Assembly (NCBI GenBank): GCA_000226015.1
Contig: JH154850.1
Coordinates: 115,142-179,141, forward strand
Length of the DNA stretch: 64,000 nt
DNA from: Mnemiopsis leidyi
Taxonomy: Eukaryota > Ctenophora > Tentaculata > Lobata > Bolinopsidae
Reading direction: 5' to 3'
In this document: positions 1-11,500 of the stretch, piece by piece
Position numbering within the stretch: position 1 is the first letter of the stretch
Layout of the letters: every line of letters begins with the position of its first letter
The notes under the pieces: model-generated
What the model saw: only the letters and a program-made list of their open reading frames with translations
Database searches by the model: none
Told to the model about the DNA's origin: nothing
Made by a program: the position numbers and the translations under genes

Positions 1-813
1 AATGTCAAACCAAGCAAAATGAATGACAAATGTTTTCTTGATCTCTATTTTCTTCACGATAAAGTTGGGTTGGATTCTCATGAACTGTACGATGGAGTCC
101 AATATTGGGACAGTAAGTCATTTTGTCAGGAAATTTTCATTTCTACATTCTTCTGTATTGGTGCTTTTTAAAACGAAATAAAGTGCTTAACTTTTTAGCA
201 TTCATTCATACTGCATTGCGCAGTGCTGATAAATTCCTTCTTCCAGAAAAAATGACAGAGTTATCCGGAGATGATGCACTGACCGGACACTCGTACTATT
301 CTAAAGAGATGGTTAACTTCAAGATGACCTACTCTTACCACAACTATGTTGAACCAGTTCTTCAAGAGGCTAATGACTTGGCCGCCCGAAATGCCAAGGA
401 CATTGCTGGGAATTGTCTGACCTTTGCTGCTGTCCTCGCGGTCGTTCTATTTGTATTATGCAGGTAAGAATTGTTTTTAAACGTACGACGCTCATTTTTG
501 GAAATTTACTAATTGTTTTGTTTTTGATTGGCCAAAGTCATTGGCATGTATAGTCAGTCTAGTTAAGACTACTAAAATCATCGATTATGGTTTTGCTTCG
601 CTACAAAGTTACAATATCACGAATTTTTTGTCCCCCAGGTTCACAAAACCAGATAGCTTTGCCCTGCCGATGCCCAACTTCTACGAAACCTCCAAAACCC
701 AGAGAAAATCTTCATTTTTCGTCAAACTTCAGAACTACTTCCACGGACCAGAATCCTTGGATTTACCTCTGCCTGGAGCTTACAAAACAAAGAAGAGCAA
801 GTACATTGTTTGA
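1..813 (+). CDS. 3' end of an unrecognised single-pass membrane protein (partial)
   Basis: Three exons join in phase: up to 112, 247-463 and 639-813, with donors GTAAGT and GTAAGA and acceptors TTCCAG and CCCCAG. The visible C-terminal part is about 167 residues. It has a soluble region with several Tyr and Asp, then one hydrophobic segment (core FAAVLAVVLFVLC), then a cytoplasm-like tail of about 60 residues rich in Lys, Pro and Phe that ends at a TGA at 811-813. The layout suggests a type I membrane protein, but I do not recognise the family. The 5' part lies outside the window. A possible polyadenylation signal (AATAAA) follows near 1223. Because the last visible CEP131 exon at 1283 on the other strand ends in a donor, this gene may lie inside a CEP131 intron. 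Confidence 0.6.
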
Positions 814-1282
814 AGATTTTGCCAATGTTGGCAACCATAGCTGATTAGTGTGCTGGTCATATTTCAGCTGATATTAGATGTTATGTACAGAATAATTTGT
901 GTGTTGTAAATAATTTTTGGACAATAGATTTGAAAAAATTTGAAGAGATACATTATTTTTGAGCTTTGAATTTCCGAGATTATTAACCTTTGAGCAGAAT
1001 TACATAATCTTAAGTTCAAACTTGAAATTTGAGCAATTGACAGCTGATGCGTTTTGAATATGATCTTTTTTGACCGCCTTAGTTTTTAATTTTGATATTT
1101 TGAAAGATAGAATTTTGAATAGTTGAAGTGCATTGAGTTTGATTATTCAGTATTATATTATTATTGCTTACTATCATGAAAAACCTAAAAATGTAAAAAA
1201 AATCGAAAAATAACCCAAAACACAATAAAATCGTTTTACTTAGTTCAATTTCTTTAAATATGTTATTTCAGCGGTAATTTAC
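814..1282. other. Non-coding spacer / putative CEP131 intron
   Basis: AT-rich sequence with no coding signal on either strand. It presumably holds the 3' UTR of the plus-strand membrane-protein gene (an AATAAA lies near 1223) and intron sequence of CEP131. I looked for the conserved C-terminal coiled coil of CEP131 on the minus strand here and did not find it. Confidence 0.5.
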
Positions 1283-4200
1283 CTGTTTTTGTTTCTGGTT
1301 TTCCAGCCACTGCTCCTTTTCCACCTGAATCCTCAACTTAACATCTCTCAACGTATTCTCGTGATCTCTCTGAATTCGTTCGATCTCCAGAGTGTGCTGT
1401 GCTTGCACTTTTGCTGCCTTGGTGTTGAACTCTTCCTCGATCTTCTGCCGATCTTCCCCAAGTCGAGCTCGCTCCTTGGTCAGCAGTTCTGCAGCTCTTT
1501 CTTTTTCCTCCTGAACCTAAACAGCAATCACGTTTTGAGCCCTCTCAATTTTGCGAAAGCCCAAGGGGGTGGACCGTTTAAAGTAAAAAGAAAAAAAGTA
1601 TTTCGAGGTAAGTATCTGAAGACGTCTCAGTCTAACGCTCTGCTCAAGATCGAACAACACAATTAACCGTAACCATGTCAACGGCACGTGCTCCTCTGCA
1701 AAGTTATCAAACCTACTACATAGTTTTAGCTCGTTTCATTGCCTCCGCGAACGACACAATGAAAGTGTAACTGTCCTACTACATAGTCCACCCCAATATC
1801 ACGTTTGGCACAGTCAGTCAGTCAGTCAGTCAGTCAGTCAGTCAGTCAGTCAGTCAGTCAGTCAGTCAGTCAGTCAGTCAGTCAGTCAGTCAGTCAGTCA
1901 GTCAGTCTACACACCTCAGTATACAAACGTCGCCTCTGTTGCTGATAAGCATTCTCTTCCTGTTCTACTTGTTTCTCAAATCTCTTCTGTGCGTTATCTC
2001 TCTCGCGCGCACATGCTGCTTCTTTTTCCTCATCCAGCTGTTTACGAAGGTCTTCTACTTGAGCTACAAACCTGTACAGCATGCACGTGAAGAAATAAAA
2101 TGTGGTGTCTTAGAACAGTGCAACAAGGCGTTTTTCTTGGTTTAGGTAGGTATAGAGCAAAGACTGAAATGAATTATAAGAGAAGAACAGAAAGCAGTGC
2201 AAAGGCCAAAATGCCACATAGACCTCCATGTTGAATTTTTTCTTGGCTGCACAGTACACTTATCTAGACAAATTGCGATAAATCTGACCTCTTGCTAGCC
2301 CGCTCATCAGCAGCCAGTAATTCAGCTTCATGTACGGCGTTCAGTCTCTTTATTTCGGCTTTGTTTTTGGCGATCAGTTTCTGAATCTCCGGCTCCAGTC
2401 CCTTGACTGTCATCTCCTTAATCTTGTTGGACTTTTCTGCAATCCAACGTTCCCTGAACACATGTAAAACTTATCTATCTTGAACTGTGGTTTAATTACA
2501 AACTACCACAGTCGCAAAATTTTATTTATCACATGTTGAGTATAATAAATAAATATGTAGTGATCAAAAGGGCATGGGCATACCTATCTGACTTAAGGGT
2601 TCCGAATTATTCTTAGCACCTAACTAATTTATTATATTACTAGGCTTTTTAACCAGGATTAGAGAGATTTGTGCGATTATAAAATTCCCGTCGTCCTTTC
2701 ACTGGGGAAAATTCACTGGGGCAAAACGTTGGGGGGCCAAATGTTCGGGGCAGGTCGACGATCACCCTAAAATCTATAGCTGAAGAATTGAAAGCACTTA
2801 CCTTTTAATCTTTTCGGCTGCTTCAATCGCTTCTCTTTGCTTTTTGACCTCGACTTTTTGATTATCTTCTAAAAGTTTAATCTTGTCCCCAAGTTTCTTT
2901 TCAGTGCTTCGCATCTGTGTCATCAGATTCTCGACCTGAGTGACACAATTTAGTTATCAGTCGGAAGACAAACAGTTTTTACATCACGAGGACAACCACA
3001 CATAAATTTCTAATCCGTTCTAGCTCTTTACAAATAACCTTATCACTCAGATCCTTCTTGTCCGCGATGAGCTGATCAATGAATCCCAGGTGTCTCTGAA
3101 TTGTCGTTTCGTACTCAGTTTTCTGATTTGCTAGTCGTTGTTGAGCGTCTTTCTCCTGAAAGTCAAGATTCAGTCAGTAAAGAATATCACAACGAATAAT
3201 AGTATGTCCTGGGAAAACAACAGTTCAAATTGTCTCAAGTCTTGTTGGCCAGGCCCGATCCTTCAAATTTAAATTAAATAACCACATACATATTTAAACT
3301 GTGTGTACCTGTTCATTAGTCAGACGTAATGTAAGGTCCCTCTGTTCGTCTAGCGCTCTCCGCAACATCGCAACTGCCTTACTCTTCTCATCACTTTCTA
3401 GTTTTGTAGCGAATATCTGAGGGGGTTAACCTGTTGAAATACCAACGCCAAAATAAACTTAAGTCAACAAGTTGACTCCATCATAAACGTAGATTTTATC
3501 GAACAAAATGCCCATGCGAGATACTCAACTATACAATTTGAGTACGTTTTGCCTCCTGTTATTGTCCCACCTGAGCTTGAAGTTGAGCTGTCTTGTTGGA
3601 CGTGGTAGAAAGTTCCGACTTCAAAAGTTCGATCTGTTCGCCCTTGCTGTTCAGCTGTTTCTGTGTGTCCTTTATATTCTCTGTTACTTCGTCCACCACT
3701 GCACTTACGTTCTTCATGCGCTGCTGTTCGACTAATGCGGCAGCAGAGGTCTGCAGCAAAATGTCTTTAAAAGCTTGATTTTTTCAATTTAGGCGAAGTT
3801 GCTATTTGATAACTTAATATATAAAGGTGTGTTATGAAAACATAAATCAGGTAGAATAGCTTAAAGAAAGACTTCCAGTCAAGATGGAAAGAACGACTGC
3901 TAACTTCAAACTTGCCTAGCAAGGGGAGTGGTGTCCACTTACCACGGAGTCAACTCCAGAAAAGAGAGAAGTGGTGCCCACTTACCACGGAGTCAACTCC
4001 AGAAAAGAGAGAAGTGGTGTCCACATGTTCCTGGTTGTCCACTTGATCCACGTGGTCAAGGAAGTGGAGTAAACTCTTGATCTTGCCGCTGGGCATGACT
4101 CCACCCGTGTGCAACTCACTCGCTCCTAACCTATCCAATCTTGTAATTAGGAAAGTTTTACATCCCGCTCCTAACCTATCCAATCTTGTAATTAGGAAAG

Positions 4201-7200
4201 TTTTACATCTCGCTCCTAACCTATCCAATCTTGTAATTAGGAAAGTTTTACATCTCGCTCCTAACCTATCCAATCTTGTAATTAGGAAAGTTTTACATCT
4301 CGCTCCTAACCTATCCAATCTTTTAATTAGGAAAGTTTTACATCTCGCTCCTAACCTATCCAATCTTGTAATTAGGAAAGTTTTACATCTCATTTTGGAA
4401 ATACCTTTACTTTGAGCCCCCTTTGAAAACAGCAATATGTACTAATATAGAATGTAAAATCTAATAATAAACCATCAAATCTTTTCTCTTATTAACGTTC
4501 ATACCTGTAGACCTCCCCCTGAGTTAGTTTAGGAGTGGGAGGTATGATGATACTGGAGCTCTTCACCTCACTCAGGGCTTCCTCCGACTCAACCTCCAAC
4601 ATCTTCAGAGTTTCTAACAGAGAAGCAAACACCTTCTTCTCCTCTCGAATAGTGCCGCTACCTTTAGAGACACAGTCAGATTCCTCAGGTTTTGTTTCCC
4701 TCTTTGCTGGTGACTCTGAGGTACTTTCCGTTTCTGGCTCCCAGCCAACTCTAGGCGTGTCGATGTCTGAGTCGATGGCAGTTCTTACTCTTCTGGATTG
4801 GGGGAGAAATATCTCGTCGACAAGATTATCGTAGGTGGTGTCCACCGTTGTTTCAGTGCCGTCCTCAACTTTTGGGTCTGGATTCTTTTGATCCTCTTTT
4901 TGTGGACTTTGTGCTGGAGGGACAATATCTTTTTTTGATTCTTTTCTTGAAGTGTCTGTTTTTTGTTCTTTCTTCGCCGACTGTCGTTCAAAGGAAACTT
5001 CTTTTCTATTCTGCTTTTTTGGTGTGACTGCCCTCTTAACGTTCTTCCTCTTGACCTTTATAACCTCGGAATTTAGCTGGAGTTCTTCTTGCAATATTTG
5101 TTGCTGCAATCTTCGTTTCTCATCACGCTTTTTGTTAAGTTCTTCTATAGCCTTAAGTCTTGCCTAGGATAAAATAACGTTACAGTGTTAAAACCAATCG
5201 AGATAACAATGCAACTGATTAAGTAAGCAATAAGCAAACAACATCTTTAAAGCATAGACTAATATACAACAAGGTTACTGCAATAATCAGTAAACTCTTA
5301 TCAATTTATTTGCTCTAAAACCCAAGCATAAAAGAAAAACAAATTGGATCACATGACTGCATTTAAATACCTCTCTTTTCTTTTTCTCGACATCAACTTT
5401 ACTTTTAACCTTAGCAGTACTTTCCTTTTCTCGATCAGCAAGCATTTTCTTACGTTCTTGGTCTAGCAGTTCCCTCAACTGAACCAAGTGTATCATTAGA
5501 TGACGATAAATATAAAGAACTTGTAAATGGTTCACGAAATTTCACAGTACACACGGTTTGTCTAACAAGATAGAGTAAAACGTTTGAATAATATATATTC
5601 TGTAAGTGCAAAAGCATACAGGATATACTATTCCGTTACGTTTCTCCCATTTCCAGAAAAATCATAGATTACCTCCTCGCTCATTTTAAACGTGTTATTT
5701 TGGTCCAGATCCTCAGGGGTGTCTGCCTTTACGTTTTCCTCCTTACGTTTCCTCCATTGTCTCTGGATCTTAGTAGCTGCTGCATCATAATCTGCCGGTG
5801 TGAGGTCTACCGGGGCATGTGCAGGTGCTGCTGAATCATGAGTTTCATTCCGGGCAGCAAAGTCAGGCTTCATCACCACTGAGTCCTTGACAGGGACTTC
5901 TTCAGGTTCTAGGTTACTATTCTGCAAGAGGAATAGCATTTCAGTGAACAATGTAACATCATTTAAAAGCTTGAACTTTAGTAATAAGAAAATCAACTAA
6001 ATGAAATCTTACAGGTTTCTAATGGTATGATGTACAATTTAAATACCTAACATCACACTAACCACAGACGATGGCGGTAAGGATCGAGAGAGTCTGTCCA
6101 AAATGTCATTGGAGTTTAAAAGTGGGTTGCCAACTTTATCGGCGCCACTTGGGCTGTTAAGATACGTTGTGGAGGCTCTGGATTCTGTGAAATAAAATTT
6201 GGGGAATATCTTACTGTAGATTTAGTATTCTAGTTTGTAACATGTAACCACTGATAACGCTTTTAGATGTCTTTAACTTTTCACCTAACATTTGAATATA
6301 TTTTGTGGTGACAGAATGGATTACTGAGGCCAGGGGAAAGTGATTTAAGCGGGTCCCAATCCCCACCGACCATTCATGTTCCTGGATACTTTTAGTTTCC
6401 TTTCATAACAACCACGGTGACTTTATTGACTGAGCCCATGTTAAACACTGAGTTACTTTGACAAAACTAACAGTGAATGTATGATATCTTTCATCTAACT
6501 TAGGCAATACAAGAGGTAAGGTGAAATGTTAAAGAACTTTCATCATTTCATGTCAGCAGCACAAGTGATCATATGTTACCTTTGGAGAGATTTACAACCT
6601 TAGAGTTTTTTTCTTGACCCGGCTTCTCCCGCCGTCTTTGAGAAAAGTTAACACCCTGAAATGAGATGAAATACTGAGGCTATTTCGACAACAGATATTT
6701 GTAGATGGGCTTTTGGATCTTATTGTTACATGGCTTCTTCTATTCAAAATTGCTTACACACTGTAATTAATTCTAAAATTCGCTAGCCAACAATAAAACC
6801 ACCCTGATCCAGGATCCTGACCCTCTACGTTTGGTCCGTGTTTTTGATTAATTTACCATTACGTATGAACCTTGTTACAAGATGTTCATAGAAAACTAGC
6901 AGTCCTGTTTCTGATCAACCTAAATTAGAATACGATCTCAGCATTTCCATACGACCTAACTTTCCCTCTCTCAATCCTAAAATTCCGACAACAAGACAAA
7001 AAAGCCAAACACACATACTCCTTTTCTACAACTTAGAGAGACTGGTAAACTACATACAAAGACAAAAACTACCCCCCCCCCCCCCGAGTTCATGCTTGGA
7101 CTGCTCTTCTACCTAAAACAGTCAGACTGGTTACTGCCCCTTCAAGAAGATGGCATTTGTCAGGCTTAACGGTTAAAAACTCACCAACGTCTTAGGTTTC

Positions 7201-7256
7201 GGCTTTGGACGCGATGAGGCTACTGAAGAGCGACCACTTATTTGCAAATCTTCCAT
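1283..7256 (-). CDS. CEP131: Centrosomal protein of 131 kDa (CEP131/AZI1), C-terminal exons missing
   Basis: CEP131 is a centriolar-satellite and ciliogenesis protein. Thirteen exons are visible: 7256-7185, 6655-6580, 6184-6063, 5921-5673, 5478-5371, 5163-4505, 3750-3571, 3416-3309, 3155-3039, 2935-2802, 2453-2289, 2071-1915 and 1510-1283. Recognition rests on an IQ motif (AATKIQRQWRKR) in exon 4 and long coiled coils that follow vertebrate CEP131 closely, such as IQRHLGFIDQLIADKK, KGLEPEIQKLIAKNK and QQQRRRLYTE. Exon 6 is large and acidic/Ser-rich. Exon phases agree throughout except between exons 6 (phase 2) and 7 (phase 0), so a small exon may be missing in 3751-4504, or exon 6 uses another donor. 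The last visible exon ends in CAG|GTAAAT, and the conserved final 150 or so residues are not in the window. If the donor were ignored, five more residues would follow before a TGA. Confidence 0.9.
1811..1907. repeat. GTCA tetranucleotide microsatellite
   Basis: About 24 perfect head-to-tail copies of CAGT lie in a CEP131 intron, ending a few bases from the donor of exon 2071-1915. Length polymorphism is likely. Its closeness to the splice site is notable because CAG triplets in the array could act as cryptic acceptors. Confidence 0.97.
3928..4024. repeat. Tandem duplication of about 43 bp
   Basis: Two and a bit near-identical copies of a unit that contains GTCCACTTACCACGGAGTC, differing by single bases. 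It lies in the CEP131 intron immediately beside the 45-bp minisatellite. Confidence 0.85.
4117..4391. repeat. 45-bp minisatellite, six copies
   Basis: Six copies of a 45-base unit (starts CGCTCCTAACC, ends TTTTACATCT) with one or two differences per copy. Because 45 is a multiple of three and the unit lacks stops in some frames, it makes long open frames on both strands (15-residue repeats). I judge these to be artefacts of periodicity. It lies in an intron between CEP131 exons 6 and 7. Confidence 0.93.
7072..7085. repeat. Poly-C tract
   Basis: Homopolymer of about 14 C in CEP131 intron 1. A probable indel hotspot and sequencing weak spot. Confidence 0.8.
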
Positions 7257-7558
7257 CTTAGAAAGCATTGAATTTTAGCAGCAAATTGAATGAATCATAT
7301 TTATTTATCAAAAAAGCACTTGAAAAATTCTTAAGTGGTTCCAGAGTTGGGTATTCATAATATAACTAATGTCTAATTGATTTACAGGGTAAACAAATCA
7401 AGAATAAAACGGTCGAACTTTTGAAGGATTTAGAAACAGTAACCGAATTAGAAATAAAAAAATCGAGGTGTGGTTTTTGTTTCATTTCACAAATAAACTC
7501 AAACAGAAAATCACAGAAGAAAAAAATTGCAAGTTTTTATGTCCGATTTTAGAAGTTA

Positions 7559-7951
7559 TGTTGTGGGTGGGCCGAAGGATCAACCAAGCTACATGATGTG
7601 TACGGAGCAGATATTTGAACGGACACGATTTCCACTGATAGTCAATTCAGAAAATTCATGGGCCGGCACCGTGCCGAGTCGGGTATGATCCGACAACCTC
7701 TGCATTGTCTAGATGAGTGCTCTACCAATTGAGCTACCGGCCCTATAGGGCCGGCCCATGAATTTTCTGAATTGACTATCAGTGGAAATCGTGTCTGTTC
7801 AAATATCTCCTCCGTACACATCATCTAGCTTGGTTGATCCTTCGGCCCACCCACAACATAACACACCCGTTAACGATCAGTGCACACCTCTGGGAGTCGA
7901 GCTTGCTCGAAATGAGGACCTGAAAAAGGCCCCCTCTCCACTTGAAACCAC
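7559..7951 (-). mobile_element. Foldback SINE-like element with an internal tRNA-derived segment
   Basis: The element is bounded by 13-bp direct repeats (ATTTTAGAAGTTA at 7546-7558 and 7952-7964), a clear target-site duplication. The two arms, about 7559-7667 and 7744-7857, are inverted copies of each other (Gly/Pro-rich GGGTGGGCCGAAGG at the outer ends, GGGCCGGC at the inner ends). They flank a tRNA-like core read on the minus strand. A further 95 bp follow on the right and match a second copy at 8440-8560. The insertion point is right at the stop codon of the IQCC-like gene, and the TAA lies within the duplicated target. Confidence 0.8.
7661..7743 (-). other. Degenerate tRNA-like sequence (SINE head), not a functional tRNA
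   Basis: On the minus strand there is an acceptor-like GGGCCGG, a clean D-arm/A-box (TAGCTCAATTGGTAGAGC) and a T-arm with a paired stem (GTCGG/CCGAC). The loop between those stem arms lacks the canonical TTCRA, so the B box is decayed. The anticodon arm pairs only at its inner end. About ten extra bases precede the matching CCGGCCC. This fits a tRNA-derived SINE promoter and not a working tRNA gene. Confidence 0.7.
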
Positions 7952-7954
7952 ATT

Positions 7955-8395
7955 TTAGAAGTTAGTTAGATATTCAATTCGAGCTAAAATTGCATTCTCA
8001 AGCCATAGTTTTTCTTCGTTCAGACTGTATAACTTCTCTTTAAGCTCTTCAGAAAGCAAGGCAGTTTTTGAGATCTGATCAGAAACTTTTTTTTCAAATT
8101 TGCTTGTGCTGCTATGCATATTTAGATCGGCAGAGAGTTCATCAGAGGAATCTGTTACAACTGCTTTGGTTGCATCACTTTCTACATCGTTTTCTCTAAT
8201 TTCATTTGGCTTGGAAACACTAACTTGTTCTTCAAATGATTTTACAAATCCTGTCTGCCCTAAACCAAAATCATCACCGATTTCTTCACAAAATTTCTGA
8301 AATTCGTAGAAGCAGGTCTTCATGAATCTCCTAACAAACCATCCTCGATATAAGGATTGCAAGTTCAAAATCATGTCATTAGCATCAGGAGGCAT
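7955..8395 (-). CDS. IQCC: IQ-motif protein resembling IQ domain-containing protein C
   Basis: A single coding exon of 146 residues. Near the N-terminus there is an IQ motif (LQSLYRGWFVRRFMK), followed by a short acidic segment (FCEEIGDDFGL). This is the same order and spacing as at the start of vertebrate IQCC. The rest is acidic and Ser-rich, ending with a short helix before TAA. A strong acceptor (ATTTTCAG) lies three bases before the ATG, so the 5' end is either trans-spliced or joined to an upstream untranslated exon. It is shorter than vertebrate IQCC. It lies between opposed copies of the same repeat (7840-7951 and 8440-8560), and its stop codon lies in the target-site duplication of the left element. 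IQ motifs usually bind calmodulin; function here is inferred only from that motif. Confidence 0.65.
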   Translation of the reverse strand: MPPDANDMILNLQSLYRGWFVRRFMKTCFYEFQKFCEEIGDDFGLGQTGFVKSFEEQVSVSKPNEIRENDVESDATKAVVTDSSDELSADLNMHSSTSKFEKKVSDQISKTALLSEELKEKLYSLNEEKLWLENAILARIEYLTNF

Positions 8396-8439
8396 TCCCT
8401 GAAAATATGTTTATGCTAAATCTAATGAAAAATATGTGG

Positions 8440-8560
8440 TTCAAGTGGGGAGGGACTAGTGAACCTATTTCCGGTGCTCACTTCATGCATACTTGACTCC
8501 CAAGGGTGGGCACCGAGAGAAAACTGGTGTGTTATGCTACATGATGTGTACCAACTCAAT
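8440..8560 (+). mobile_element. Partial second copy of the foldback element, opposite orientation
   Basis: The segment starting GTGGTTCAAGTGGGGAGGG and ending CTACATGATGTGTAC is the inverted, diverged counterpart of 7825-7951. It lacks the tRNA-like core. With the left element it brackets the IQCC-like exon as an inverted pair. Confidence 0.7.
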
Positions 8561-11500
8561 AAAACAATAAATTTGTCAATTAATTAATGCTTCATGCAGA
8601 GATTCAATTTAGAAATGAAGTATTATTGGACTTCAAAACTAGCTGCCAATTTCGGAAAAAAGTTGATTGTGCAGTTGATATTCATTTAAGGAAACTATAA
8701 TCATAATCTAATGATAACTATAGTCATAGTCATAGTATGATTTTATTTTATTATGAATTTTCTTAGGGTAAAAGCCAATTATGTATTCAGATAATCACAA
8801 TTATCCAGAGGTCCAAGGGGTCCCCTTGCCACGGGTCTTTTTGGCTGATGACCCAGGAGTTGCGGTCAACACTCCACCCCCAGTCGGAGGGTTACCGACA
8901 TGCTCTCTCTTGAGTGGGCCTACAAAACATTCAGCCCTTTTTCAATCAGCCATTAATGACAATCAACAATCCCAAAATCGCATCTCGCACAAGCTGCAGA
9001 ATGATTTTAAAGGCAAAAACGGTCTTCTTTGCGCTTATCCTTATTCAAAGAACCAAAATCGGCATCATATAAAAGCGTGCCATCTGCAGGCAAAACACAG
9101 CAAAAAACACCTCCCAACAAGGATAGGTACATCAAACTCAGATCCGCCAATCTTAAAGGAGTGCGCTAAGGGCATTTGCCTAAGCAATCTTCTTTGGTGG
9201 ACTCAGCCGAATGATTGGGAAACTGTGATTGAGGGTGAAATGAGGAGGGTCTCTGTTAGAAGATCTAGAATCTTCTGGAGGATCCCCTTCATGTTACTGT
9301 AAAAGCCTGGGTGCAGGTGCAACAAATAAAAATATATTCCCAGGCAAATCACACCATATCGAGTAATACCACATTGATCCCCTCACGCAAGCCTCAACCT
9401 CAGCTCGAGGATTGCCTATCAGGACCACAAGCAAAATGTGGTGGTAGTTCCTCATAGTATTCACTGCCACTCTTCCGGAAAGGTGCCTTGACACCTGACT
9501 CCTAAGCGTTCTAGGAGTCCTCTGATGACGAACCATTTAAGTAGATGTGCTTCGGGACTTCACCACCCCACCAGGGCCATAACCACGTAATGTCCTCCCG
9601 AAGTACCAAGCTGGCAAACCCCCAGCCCGGCTGGGTCGGTCTATGCCTGCAATCTGGAGGAGCTCCATGAGACCTTACCCACAAGACAGACATAGCCTGC
9701 CTGTCAAAACGAGGAGGCAAAGTGAGTGCCCACAGACAAAAATAAGGGTAAATTAACATCCAAGAAATATTCGTTCATCTTTATTCTTTATTCTTTATCA
9801 GTTAATAAGAGAATCATAGAACGTCTAAAATAAAACCTTTCTCACTTTTGTTCACACTGATCTCCACTGATAGAAGATTTATAAATTATGAACCTACACT
9901 GCTCAGAGTCAGTTATAAAAACTCTGCATGATACAAATTGAGCAATCACTATTGGCAACCATTGTGATTGCCTCGGCTTCACTCACGTCAATTATATGCC
10001 ATAGGTTTCATTGTTGCCATTGGAACCAAAGAATAAATTGACACCATTGGAATTCTAAATGATCCATTCACTCTGAGTGGTGATTGTGATTGGGGCATCT
10101 ACCCAGTGGAATGTGGATCCATTGGTTTCATTATATTGGTGCCAATGAAACACGCCCAAAGGCAATTTGTGGAGTATCCATAGGCATAGCCAGCCTGGAG
10201 GAACACACCTGATAAAAGGACCAGCCTTGTATATGACACCACAACCCTGGTGGTGCCCCTCAGACGGAAGCTCTTCGTCAGATCTCTTAAAATGATAGAG
10301 GAACCCCAAGGTGACTCTGTCATGTGCTTAGTAAAAGAGAATTTTATTTTTCGTTTTGATATTACACAGAATATTGTCACAAGAAACCGTCTTAAAGTTA
10401 ACATCATCAAAATCAAATGAGACTAAATTCAGAGTTCAGCCAGGTCTCAAAAAAGTCTCAAAAACCGAGTTTATGACCATGGTTAAAAGTTTCACCAACA
10501 AGGTAGTAGGTACCCAGTAGGTTTCCATTGGTGCCTAAATATAAACCATTTGTTTCACTAATCACTGAGTGGATTCATTGGCGCCAATTGTCCAATCACT
10601 AAGACCAAATTATAGGATCCTTTTGAGGCAGCATCTAATAAATCAAATTTGAAATATTTCATGCTCAGTCCTGCGCAATTGGTAGAATGTGGTAATGTTT
10701 AGCCCGGTTCGCCCTGCATAGTGCATACAACTTATTTGACCGCCTAAATGGAATTGGTTGTTTCAACTGCATTATCCTGGACGTGACACGTTTCTTTGAT
10801 TGTTCAACTGGTCACACCAGACTCTCACAGCTCAAAGCTGAATGATAAATGGATATCGTCTGTCAATGTTCTCGTTAATGTACATGCATGTTCAACATTT
10901 GTCAGTTGGGTGGTGAAGTGATATCAATTACGCTTCCTAATTTTCATGCAACAGACTGGGGTTCATTCCATTCGGCCAGTCACCAAACTGCATCTAGTGC
11001 AGCTTTGACGGGAAATACACACTTTCTGGCTTGTAAGATTAACTCCATACAGCTAGGTTTTGCCTTAACCACAGGCATTTTGCGATTGCCTGGGGACCTC
11101 AGTCTTAGCGCAGCGCCTGGTAATTTTGCCAGGGTAGTGTGCTTGCTTTGTACAGCAGCACCCACCCTCCTGTCATTTTATTTGCTTCGAATGAGGGTCG
11201 GACAAAATTAGACAAAGCTTGCTAGACGTTGCTTTGCTTCACTGCCGCGAAGCGGCAGCCTCCGGTGCGCGCGAAAATAAGGGTCACAGCGTGAGACATG
11301 ACAATAGCGTGCATAAGAGCCTTGTTAGGTGAAGCTAGTTTAGTACCTAGGTATTGTAAACCAGAGCTCGTTTGCGCATCGAAAGCACCTTTTGCGCATT
11401 GTAACCACCAGCACCTGGTTAGGTGAACCTCAGTTCAATGTGACTCAGGCCAGGGTTACGAAATGTAAGCGTAGCTTTTGACCTTTTAGCTCTAGATACA

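Noticed and set aside
1811-1907. CRISPR-like or satellite array
   Set aside because: A simple four-base microsatellite with no spacers.
3950-4435. 161- and 112-codon open frames on opposite strands
   Set aside because: Both are produced by the 45-bp minisatellite, whose period is a multiple of three. No acceptor, start context or family match.
7661-7743. A functional tRNA gene on the minus strand
   Set aside because: The T-loop and B box are degenerate, the anticodon stem is poorly paired and there are extra bases before the acceptor strand. It is the core of a repeat.
8781-9302. 173-codon plus-strand frame
   Set aside because: No recognisable domain, no splice context and surrounded by repeat-like DNA. 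Retained only as part of the gene-poor region.
9294-10416. Several 80-105-codon minus-strand frames
   Set aside because: They overlap in different frames, lack domains, and probably reflect decayed transposon sequence.
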